This document shows positions 1 to 6,420 of a stretch of 39,519 bases of DNA, in pieces. The first letter of the stretch is position 1; the number at the start of each line of letters is the position of its first letter. A program made the translations under genes and the position numbers. Origin of the DNA: Planctomycetaceae bacterium (GTDB lineage: Bacteria; Planctomycetota; Planctomycetia; Pirellulales; Thermoguttaceae); contig JAJFUI010000297.1 of the NCBI GenBank assembly GCA_021372555.1, forward strand, positions 1 through 39,519, in the 5' to 3' direction. The notes below the pieces were generated by a model that did not search any database, was not told the DNA's origin, and saw only the letters and a program-made list of their open reading frames with translations.

Positions 1-441
1 CGCAAGGACTTCACCGGCCAGGATGAATTCAGTCGGGCGTTGTTCGACCGCTGCCGTCAAGCAAAATCCGATCTGGTCGTGATGGGCGGGTTTCTCAAGC
101 GGGTCACCATTCCCGACGAATTCACCAACCGCGTCGTGAACATCCATCCCGCCCTGATGCCGGCCTTCTGCGGCGAGGGGTTCTATGGCCATCGCGTCCA
201 CGAGGCCGTGCTGGAATATGGCGCCAAACTGAGCGGCTGCACCGTCCATTTCGCCGACAACCAGTACGACCACGGGCCAATCATTCTGCAACGGGCGGTG
301 CCAGTGCTCGATGACGACACGCCTGGGACGCTAGCCGCCCGAGTGTTCGAAGCGGAGTGCGAAGCGTATCCCGAAGCTATCGGTCTGATCGCAACCGGAC
401 GAGTTGCGATCGAAGGACGGCGGGTGCGAATCCGGAATTGA
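1..441 (+). CDS. purN: Phosphoribosylglycinamide formyltransferase, 3' part (PurN)
   Basis: This is the C-terminal 146 residues of a gene that begins before the window; the reading frame is open from base 1. PurN transfers a formyl group from 10-formyl-tetrahydrofolate to GAR in purine synthesis. The catalytic signatures are visible: NIHPALMPAF with the active-site histidine, then GCTVHFADNQYDHGPII, which matches the family HxVxxxxDxGPII motif with its catalytic aspartate. The protein ends at TGA 439-441, a normal end for the family. The macro-domain gene follows after 33 nt on the same strand and may be cotranscribed. I am confident of the family. The N-terminus, including the phosphate-binding loop, lies outside the window. 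Confidence 0.9.
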   Translation, partial: RKDFTGQDEFSRALFDRCRQAKSDLVVMGGFLKRVTIPDEFTNRVVNIHPALMPAFCGEGFYGHRVHEAVLEYGAKLSGCTVHFADNQYDHGPIILQRAVPVLDDDTPGTLAARVFEAECEAYPEAIGLIATGRVAIEGRRVRIRN

Positions 442-474
442 TGCGCCCGAGCAGGTCGTTCCTGGGGAAGCACG

Positions 475-1017
475 ATGCAGACGCAATTTCACGGAAAGAC
501 CATCGAGCTTCGCCAGGGCGATATTACGGCGGAGCAGACAGACGCGATCGTCAACGCGGCAAACAGCCGCTTGGCCGGCGGCGGAGGCGTCGATGGGGCC
601 ATCCATCGCCGGGGCGGCCTGACGATCATGCGCGACACGCGCGATCGCTATCCGGCCGGTTGCCCGACGGGCTCGGCGGTGATCTCGACGGCCGGCGAGT
701 TGAACGCGAAGTATGTGATCCATGCGGTCGGGCCGGTGTGGCACGGCGGTGGGCGGGGTGAGAGCGAACTGCTTCGCGGCGCGTTCCGGCGAAGCCTTGA
801 ACTGGCCGCCGAGCATGGTTGCCGCAGCATTGCGATGCCCGCGCTGAGCACTGGGGCCTACGGCTACCCGATGGATGAGGCGGCCAGGATCGCCCTGGCG
901 ACGGCGGCTGAGTTTCTCAAGACGCATGACCAGCCGGAGTTGATCCGTTTTGTACTCTTCGACGGGGCGGCTTATGACGCGTTCGCGGCGGCGCTGGAAT
1001 CGGTCCGCGACGACTAG
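475..1017 (+). CDS. Macro-domain protein, probable O-acetyl-ADP-ribose deacetylase (YmdB/MacroD type)
   Basis: A 180-residue single-domain protein. Macro domains bind ADP-ribose, and the MacroD/YmdB branch hydrolyses O-acetyl-ADP-ribose or removes mono-ADP-ribose from proteins. The family signatures are present: GDIT near residue 15, NAAN at 27-30 followed by a glycine-rich LAGGGGVDGAIH segment (33-44), and STGAYGYP in the second ligand loop. The length suits a stand-alone macro domain. ATG 475 is preceded by GGGGAAG, a good ribosome-binding site. It sits 33 nt after purN, so the two may share a transcript; that they share a function is not implied. The substrate cannot be told from sequence alone. 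Confidence 0.9.
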   Translation: MQTQFHGKTIELRQGDITAEQTDAIVNAANSRLAGGGGVDGAIHRRGGLTIMRDTRDRYPAGCPTGSAVISTAGELNAKYVIHAVGPVWHGGGRGESELLRGAFRRSLELAAEHGCRSIAMPALSTGAYGYPMDEAARIALATAAEFLKTHDQPELIRFVLFDGAAYDAFAAALESVRDD

Positions 1018-1077
1018 TCGGTCTGCTTCGTCGTTGGCCAAGTCGCTATAATTGGAGCCACTCAAGGAGATTGGACA

Positions 1078-1341
1078 ATGGAACAACCGCATCTTATTCT
1101 CGGCGTACACGTCACCAATCGTGCGGATCAGGCGCCCACGGTCCAGGAGCTGCTTACCCAGTATGGTTGCAGCATCAAGACGCGCATCGGACTGCACCAT
1201 GTGGACAATGAGCTCTGTTCGCCTCGCGGGCTGATCCTCCTGGAGATGTTTGGCGACCTGGGAGCGTGTCGAGAACTGAAGGCGAAGCTCGCCGCGCTCA
1301 AGGGCGTCGACGTCCAGGAAATGCTCTTCGAGCACGACTGA
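1078..1341 (+). CDS. Small ACT-like conserved-type protein, function unknown
   Basis: An 87-residue protein with a strong ribosome-binding site (AAGGAGA at 1064-1070, 8 nt before ATG 1078). A TATAAT at 1047-1052 could be its -10 box, though I see no convincing -35. The predicted alternation of strands and helices fits a beta-alpha-beta-beta-alpha-beta ferredoxin/ACT-like fold: an opening ILGVHVTNR strand, a helix over VQELLTQYG, the central strand pair CSIKTRIGLHHVD and GLILLEMFG, then a helix over ACRELKAKLAAL. This resembles the small ACT-like regulators related to the hydrogenase-regulator TM1266 group, but no residues prove a ligand. The 219 bp after it (1342-1560) hold no gene I can support. 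Confidence 0.6.
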   Translation: MEQPHLILGVHVTNRADQAPTVQELLTQYGCSIKTRIGLHHVDNELCSPRGLILLEMFGDLGACRELKAKLAALKGVDVQEMLFEHD

Positions 1342-1560
1342 CAGTCGGCATACTGCTTCGGGAGTCGAAACCGGGACGCAGCGACCCTCGAGCGCATGGT
1401 ATACCAACCCACCGGCAACCGTTGTCATCGCTCATCCCATGCCGCGATCCCACCCACTTTCTGGTTCGACGTCAATAACGGTTCTTGACGCCTTGTCTTC
1501 GCCTCCTTTGGCCTCCAGTCAACTGGCGGTGTGCACGTGTCGGCCACGTAGGAAGGGATC

Positions 1561-2199
1561 ATGATGCAACGACAGGTGATTAGTTCTCTGGCATTGGTTG
1601 CCCTAGCTGGGGCGTTCGTTTGGATGCGGAGCGGTGACGGTCAAACAACGCAAGTTGGAGCACCGTCGGGTACTCCGGGCTCCGCCGGTGATCATTACCG
1701 GCCGAAGTCGGTTGAATCCAAACACCTACTTCGCACCGTACAAGTCGTCGGTGAACTGGGATATCAATGGGGTACGATGGTGACCATTCGCGGAGACGTA
1801 CGGGAAAGTGATGACGGCAAGAGTACACGAGTGTTCTTCCGGGTCCGGTATGTCAACGGCAAGAAGCTGCATCAGCCTGTTGACATCGGGTTGATGCAGA
1901 TTCAGCCATTTTCTCGCGGTAGCCGCATTGAAATGGAAGTGGGAAAAGGACTCGAATTGCGCGGCTACGAGAAGGGGGTAATTATGGATTTCCCGCCCCA
2001 AGCAGTCGAAGAAGCGATCAAGGCTCGTGACCCGGCGCTGACCTATGACTACGTCAAGTTCGGCTGGAGGTTTGTGCCTTGGTTTGTTTACCTCAGTGCC
2101 AGGAACGTGCCCGGCCAGCATAACGACGTTCCCAGTACACGGGAGACTTCCGGTGCCCTGGGAAGAGATAAAGGGGTCGGAGAGATAAAGGGGACGTAA
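1561..2199 (+). CDS. Secreted or membrane-anchored hypothetical protein
   Basis: A 212-residue protein I do not recognise. The first 22 residues form a hydrophobic segment (VISSLALVALAGAFVWM) that looks like an uncleaved signal anchor or signal peptide. A Gly/Ser/Thr-rich linker follows, then a beta-rich middle (VQVVGELGYQWGTMVTIRGDV, about residues 61-81) and a conserved-looking tail. The last dozen residues (GRDKGVGEIKGT) and the TAA at 2197-2199 are encoded by AAAGGGG-type repeat sequence. The natural C-terminus was therefore probably replaced when the repeat arrived. ATG 1561 directly follows ggaagggatc, a usable ribosome-binding site. GC content is lower than in the housekeeping genes. 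Confidence 0.6.
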   Translation: MMQRQVISSLALVALAGAFVWMRSGDGQTTQVGAPSGTPGSAGDHYRPKSVESKHLLRTVQVVGELGYQWGTMVTIRGDVRESDDGKSTRVFFRVRYVNGKKLHQPVDIGLMQIQPFSRGSRIEMEVGKGLELRGYEKGVIMDFPPQAVEEAIKARDPALTYDYVKFGWRFVPWFVYLSARNVPGQHNDVPSTRETSGALGRDKGVGEIKGT

Positions 2200-2414
2200 A
2201 GGGGTCGAGAAGGAAATGGTAGTTCCCCAAGGGCCCCGGCCACCCGACAAAATTACTCAAACACCCATAATCGGTTCGTGTCCCCCGAATCCGTCGGTGG
2301 CTACAATGACGTCGTGTCAAGAATCGCGACTGTTCCTCCGTTCTCCCGCGTGGACGACCAAGGCAGCATGCATACGTATCCCCTTTGTTCTTCTTATCCC
2401 CTTTTTGTCTCCCT
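2165..2414. repeat. Gene-poor segment bounded by inverted AAAGGGG motifs (oldest-looking member of the island's repeats)
   Basis: Three units of the type agataaaggggtc / agataaaggggac / gtaaaggggtc lie at 2165-2206. The opposite arm at about 2376-2414 carries the complementary tatccccttt and tatccccttttt units, followed by gtctccc. The roughly 170 bp between the arms has no credible reading frame. The same motifs border the two better preserved elements further right (2992-3247 and 3899-4381). I infer a decayed or different member of the same family. No transposase remnant is visible in this copy. Confidence 0.5.
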
Positions 2415-2500
2415 AATCGACGAGTATTGCAGACCGTAGCCGCAAACCAAGTCTGTTTTGCTCGCCACGGTTCGGCGGTTAGGGCAAAACGGTGAAAACA

Positions 2501-3016
2501 ATGAGATCAGAAGACATCGTAGTGCCGCTCTATATAGATGATGTCTTGGAGACGCGAAAAACTCCGACTGGCTTTCTTGGAGTAGTCAGCCGGGCGATCT
2601 CGTGGCTGGACTGCCATACCCCTTTCATTATGCGTGAGAGAATTGGTCGAGGACGAAAGTCCGTTGAAGCACAGTTGCCGTTGAGGACGCACTTTCCATG
2701 TCGTGCATGGGAAGAAGATGACGCTGCTGTAGCGTTCGCACAGCAGGTGTTCGCGAAGATATGCGCGATACTGGACCTACCAAATGCATACATACATCCA
2801 CGGGACTCGCTCCGCTTGCTTTTTGCTCCCGGATACGATGACATTTGTGTTTTAGAGGCGGCGCGTTTCCTATGGAAGGAGTACGGAATGGAGCGGTTAC
2901 GGCTAAACAACTTGTTGACTGAGAACGGCACCGCAAAAGACCTAATTTCAGAATTGGAGCAGTTGCGAGACGAGAAGAGTGGGAGACGGAGAAAAGGGGA
3001 TACGTCTGCTCTGTAG
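2501..3016 (+). CDS. Hypothetical protein of the accessory island
   Basis: A 171-residue soluble protein I do not recognise. A GTG at 2492 in the same frame would add three residues; I prefer ATG 2501 because GGTGA lies 5 nt upstream of it. The protein is mixed alpha/beta with a basic stretch (RERIGRGRKS), an acidic patch (AWEEDDAAVAFAQQVF) opening a helix, and an amphipathic C-terminal helix (LISELEQLRDEK). There is no signal peptide and no clear catalytic motif. Codon use is AT-richer than in the flanking core genes, which suggests transfer. The last residues (RRRKGDTSAL) and the TAG stop are encoded within the left 30-bp inverted repeat of the adjoining element, so the original end is lost. 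Confidence 0.5.
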   Translation: MRSEDIVVPLYIDDVLETRKTPTGFLGVVSRAISWLDCHTPFIMRERIGRGRKSVEAQLPLRTHFPCRAWEEDDAAVAFAQQVFAKICAILDLPNAYIHPRDSLRLLFAPGYDDICVLEAARFLWKEYGMERLRLNNLLTENGTAKDLISELEQLRDEKSGRRRKGDTSAL

Positions 3017-3247
3017 AAAACGCTGAACCTTAGGTGTTGGCGATGCGTAAACGGTTGCATGAGCAGGACGGTTCTGCCACATTACGCCGACCTACGGTCC
3101 CGCCGCCGCGACATGATGCTCATGGTCTTGACCCACAACATCATGATCCTCTTGCCGTTCGATTTGATTCAACGAATCAAGGTTTTCTACAGAGCAGACT
3201 TATCCCCTTTTTATCTCCCTTATTGTCTATATCCCCTTTTTGTCTCC
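2992..3247 (+). mobile_element. Internally deleted insertion sequence (MITE-like), copy 1
   Basis: The element has 30-bp terminal inverted repeats at 2992-3021 and 3182-3211 that match with a single difference. The right repeat reads gttttctacagagcagac and ends in the tatccccttt motif. Inside are the first codons of a transposase (MSRT at 3059) joined directly to its C-terminus, recognisable by RRRDMMLMVLTHNIMIL, a common ending of DDE transposases. Almost the whole catalytic domain is gone. Beyond the right repeat, 3212-3247 carries further tctccct and tatccccttttt units that are also present next to copy 2. It cannot move on its own and would need a full-length relative elsewhere in the genome. 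Confidence 0.75.
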
Positions 3248-3256
3248 TAAGCACAA

Positions 3257-3910
3257 ATGGTACGCCTCTGTCTTAGAAATGCCTGGTTATACGCTGCAAT
3301 GTTGCTGTGCATCCTGAGTCTGTATGGATGCAGCACATCTCAGAAATCATCCCACTTAGAGTGCATCTCGCAATTGAAGAGAGTTTGGGAGGCCGTTCGT
3401 AGCTGCCAGGATAGGTCAGGCACCCAGCAAATCCCTGAAAGGGAGGCAGTGGTGCCATTTCGGATTTCCGATCTAGCGGTTGGAGACGTCTTCTGCCCGA
3501 TGGTCCTTCATATCACAGATGGCAGAGTGAAGAGTCCGTTGCTTCTTACATTTGCGATCAAGCGACGGAATTCTACCAATTGGGAACGCATGGTATTGGG
3601 CAAGATCGAGCCTAAGCCGCTTGTTCCCATTGTGTTCGTCGGAGATTCACTCTATTCAGACGACGGAAGATACGGACGTGGTATGATATGTTACCAGAAC
3701 AGATTGGTGGAAACGGGGTTTCTTCCGACCCTATCGTGGCCAATCGATTACAATATGAATCATACGATGGAAATTCATTTTCGTGCGGACGATAGCCGAT
3801 TCCCGTGGGCGAGCGAGATTGAGGCAATCCGAGTACAGCCGGTAGAGACCGGCACGGATCCAGATGTTAGGCACCGCTTCGGGAAGGAAATCGGAAGGAA
3901 AAGGGGATAA
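3257..3910 (+). CDS. Hypothetical lipoprotein of the accessory island
   Basis: A 217-residue protein with a lipoprotein signal: a short basic start, the hydrophobic stretch LYAAMLLCILSLYGC and a lipobox LYGC with the acylated cysteine at about residue 25. The mature part is beta-rich (VVPFRISDLAVGDVFC, LLLTFAIKRRN, PLVPIVFVGDSLYSDDG). I do not recognise the family. The gene lies entirely between two copies of the same deleted insertion sequence. Its ATG is about 10 nt after the first copy's tail, with no good ribosome-binding site, and its stop TAA (3908-3910) is inside the left inverted repeat of the second copy. Its expression signals may therefore come from the element. Base composition is low in GC for this genome. 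Confidence 0.55.
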   Translation: MVRLCLRNAWLYAAMLLCILSLYGCSTSQKSSHLECISQLKRVWEAVRSCQDRSGTQQIPEREAVVPFRISDLAVGDVFCPMVLHITDGRVKSPLLLTFAIKRRNSTNWERMVLGKIEPKPLVPIVFVGDSLYSDDGRYGRGMICYQNRLVETGFLPTLSWPIDYNMNHTMEIHFRADDSRFPWASEIEAIRVQPVETGTDPDVRHRFGKEIGRKRG

Positions 3911-4381
3911 GTCTGCTCCGTAGAAAACGCTGAACCTTAGGTGTTGGCGATGCTAGATGGTTGCATGAGCAGGACGTGCAAGTCGCCAGGGACGGTGCTT
4001 GTCACGGCTTGGATCGTCGCCAAGGCCGTGTTGCCGGCATACAGCCACCGATCCACGAAGAAGTTCACGCAGCACCAACTCTTCGCTTGCCTGGTGCTCA
4101 AGGCGTTTCTGAAGACGGATTATCGCGGGCTGATGGCCTGCCTGCAAGACACCGCCGTCTGGTGCTAAGGAACGGTGGTGAGCATGATCAAGCGTCGTCT
4201 AGGTTCTGCCACATCAGGCGGGACCTATTGGTCCCGCCGCCGCGATATGATGCTCATGGTCTTGACCCACAACATCATGATCCTCTTGCCGTTCGATTTG
4301 ATTCAACGAATCAAGGTTTTCTACAGAGCATACTTATCCCCCTTTTTATCTCCCTTTTTGTCTATATCCCCTTTTTGTCTA
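3899..4381 (+). mobile_element. Internally deleted insertion sequence, copy 2 (longer)
   Basis: The same element as copy 1, in the same orientation but with a smaller internal deletion. The left inverted repeat is at 3899-3928, the right one at 4316-4346 with one extra C, and tctccct / tatatccccttttt tail units continue to about 4381. It keeps about 65 codons of the transposase N-terminus and about 40 of its C-terminus. The two copies are near-identical at their ends, which points to one recent family. Copies 1 and 2 bracket the lipoprotein gene at 3257-3910 like a composite structure. I did not find a convincing target-site duplication. Confidence 0.75.
3965..4318 (+). pseudogene. Transposase remnant (DDE family, IS4/IS5-like)
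   Basis: The N-terminal part, 3965-4168, encodes a typical transposase start: a helix, then KKFTQHQLFACLVLKAFLK and a DYRGLMACL motif before a TAA. The same frame resumes after the stop with VVSMIKRRLGSATSGG and RRRDMMLMVLTHNIMIL, the characteristic C-terminus. The central DDE catalytic domain is missing between them, so the gene is dead. The family placement (IS4/IS5-like cut-and-paste) is from general resemblance only. Confidence 0.7.
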
Positions 4382-6104
4382 CCGGCGTTTTGGTTCGCAC
4401 CTCGACCTTGCCGAACGTCTCCAGCGGCTCGCCGACGCTAATGTGGACACGGTCCTTTTTCCAAAAGTTTGGCACTCGTCCGCCGGGCACCGGAATGCCT
4501 GATAGGACGGCGATCTTGGCCGGATCTTTTACGTCGGGCTGCGATAGACGCGCCCGCACGTCCTCTTCAAACGCCTCGCTGGTCACCAGATATCTTCCGA
4601 CTTTCTTCGCATCGGGCGTGACCACTACCTCCCGTCCGTCGCGTAACGTTACGGTGAACGGCCTGACGACCAAGTCTCGTTCGGTGATCTTGGCAACGTC
4701 GGCCAGGTTGAGGTTTATGCCGTTGACCTCCACCGTCCAGTCGCCCGACGAGAAGCGTCGCCTTTTCAAGAAGTCGAGTTGCTCGGGCTTCACCCCGGCT
4801 GCGGCCATTTTGTTTGGATCCGGCTCGATAACGATCTCCCGCCCCTCGGTGAACAACGCCGCGTAGAGTGTCTTATTTGTGTTCGCCAGTCGACCTGGCC
4901 ATTGATGTTCTTCCACCACGTAGCCGTCAGGCGTGCGTTTCGCTTCGACTGTGCACCTCTTGCCGACCTCCAATCCCGACGATGCCGGACTGTGCACGCG
5001 AAACTGGAACGTCTTCCCATCGAACTTGCCCTTCACAACACGATCTACGCGCATTGTGACGAGGTAGTTCTTCATGGAATACTGAATTGGCGACGCCTCA
5101 AGCGAGATAACGGTGCCTTCAAACGCCAGTAGATTGTCGCCGACTTTGGCTCGGACGTGTGACGTCTCCTCGTATGCAAACCGCTCCTTGCTCCGCTTCA
5201 GTACCGCCCCCGTCTTGTGGATCAATTGCCACTCGCCGCCTTTCCAGTAATAGGGAACGGGCCCATCCATGACTTGGTACGCGACGCCGCCGACGTGTAC
5301 CATCGCCACGCCATTCCGAAACGGCTCCGCCTCGTTAAACCGTGGCTTGATGACAAACCGGCCACTTTTATCGATGTATCCCCAGCCATCAGCCATCCCG
5401 CCCGTTCTCTCGGTCGCGACCGCGGCGAGACCGTCGCTGAACCGGTTAGCGGAGACGAATCTCGGTGAAATTACTGTCCTTCCCGAATGATCGATGAACC
5501 CGTATTTTTCCTCTCCCACAGTCGCGCTAGCGAGACAGAGAACGGCGAAGCCCTCGTAGAACTCCTTAGCGTAGCCATCGAGCACAAAGACTGTTTTGCC
5601 ATTCTTGTCGATGAACTTTGTTTGCCTCTGCCAATGATTGTCCCCCAGCGGCTTGTCAATTGAGACTGGCGCTACGCCTTCTCGAAAGTCTCCACCGCTT
5701 CCTTCCAGCAAAGTGATGACTGTTTTGCCATTTAGGTCGATGTACCGATCGCGTCCCCCGTCCCAGACGCGAGCGAGGCCATCGGAGAACTTATGAGCGA
5801 ATTCCAGCGTCAACGGGACAACGACCGTGCCTTGTGTGTTGATATAGCCCCACTTGCCGCCATCCTTGATGCCGGGGAATTGCCACTTCGCGCCCACATT
5901 GACGGGAGCCAATCCAAAAGCAAAATCCCCCGCATTGTCATAGACGGGCTCGATCACAACCCGGCCGGCCGCGTCTTTGAAACCGAGCTTGTCGTTCTTT
6001 ATAAACCGCACTAAGGCGGTGGCAGTCTCTTCGCCTGCCCACGCGAGCGACAACGAGCAGGCCGCGAACGCCACGCCCAACAAGATTGAAGAGACGAACT
6101 TCAT
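4362..6104 (-). CDS. Secreted WG-repeat protein with unknown C-terminal domain
   Basis: A 580-residue exported protein. The signal peptide spans about residues 1-24 with a likely cleavage after AWA. Residues 30-310 hold about six or seven WG (KWG) repeats of the form WGYID..G..VI.P.F..A..F..GLA, for example GWGYIDKSGRFVIKPRF. WG repeats fold as beta strands and are common in secreted or surface proteins of unknown role. The remaining 270 residues are a beta-rich domain I do not recognise, with DGREVVVTPD and EGREIVIEPD repeats about 85 residues apart. The C-terminal DKKGI and the TAG stop come from the neighbouring mobile-repeat tail, so the true end appears replaced. AAAGG lies 9 nt before ATG 6104. 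Both halves are clearly one open frame. Confidence 0.8.
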   Translation of the reverse strand: MKFVSSILLGVAFAACSLSLAWAGEETATALVRFIKNDKLGFKDAAGRVVIEPVYDNAGDFAFGLAPVNVGAKWQFPGIKDGGKWGYINTQGTVVVPLTLEFAHKFSDGLARVWDGGRDRYIDLNGKTVITLLEGSGGDFREGVAPVSIDKPLGDNHWQRQTKFIDKNGKTVFVLDGYAKEFYEGFAVLCLASATVGEEKYGFIDHSGRTVISPRFVSANRFSDGLAAVATERTGGMADGWGYIDKSGRFVIKPRFNEAEPFRNGVAMVHVGGVAYQVMDGPVPYYWKGGEWQLIHKTGAVLKRSKERFAYEETSHVRAKVGDNLLAFEGTVISLEASPIQYSMKNYLVTMRVDRVVKGKFDGKTFQFRVHSPASSGLEVGKRCTVEAKRTPDGYVVEEHQWPGRLANTNKTLYAALFTEGREIVIEPDPNKMAAAGVKPEQLDFLKRRRFSSGDWTVEVNGINLNLADVAKITERDLVVRPFTVTLRDGREVVVTPDAKKVGRYLVTSEAFEEDVRARLSQPDVKDPAKIAVLSGIPVPGGRVPNFWKKDRVHISVGEPLETFGKVEVRTKTPVDKKGI

Positions 6105-6272
6105 CGTCGGGTTACCTTTCGTGAATTGATCGCGGGACGAATCGGGCGCTTGGTTATATTCAGAAAAGCGGAGACGGTCAACGTTAAGGAAAGGCAGCCC
6201 AATTCTCGCCTTAAGCCCGCACTACGTGCCCGTTACCATGACGGTCGGCGGCGTGAAAATGGGTCTCGAGTT

Positions 6273-6412
6273 GCCCTCACCCTAACCCTCTCCCAGAGGG
6301 CGAGGGGACTTTTTGAGCCGTGCCGCCCTCACCGTAACCCGCTCCCGAAGGGCGAGGGGACTTTTGAACCGCACGGCCCTCACCCTAACCCTCGCCCATA
6401 GGGCGAGGGGAC
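6273..6412. repeat. Three tandem palindromic CCCTC...GAGGGG units
   Basis: Three units of about 36 bp (6273-6309, 6325-6361, 6376-6412) repeat with a period of about 52 bp. Each runs gccctcaccctaaccct, then a cccagaggg-type palindrome, then cgaggggac, so each can fold into a hairpin. The array lies 8 bp beyond the stop codon of the VIT/VWA gene and upstream of the WG-repeat gene, both on the - strand. It could therefore act as a 3' stabiliser or weak terminator. A related unit is inserted in frame in the gene at 16969-18138. No gene lies in the wider gap 6105-6420. Confidence 0.8.
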
Positions 6413-6420
6413 CGATTTAC

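Noticed and set aside
331-1428. Long - strand open frame opposite purN and the macro-domain gene
   Set aside because: It is the antisense shadow of clearly coding + strand genes, Arg-rich and without domain signatures.
2216-2416. Small + strand frame between the first two island genes
   Set aside because: It runs through the repeat arms, has no ribosome-binding site and gives a Pro/Ser-rich product with no pattern.
2165-4381. Integron with attC sites
   Set aside because: The repeats between genes carry transposase ends and 30-bp inverted repeats rather than attC core sites, and no integrase is present in the window.
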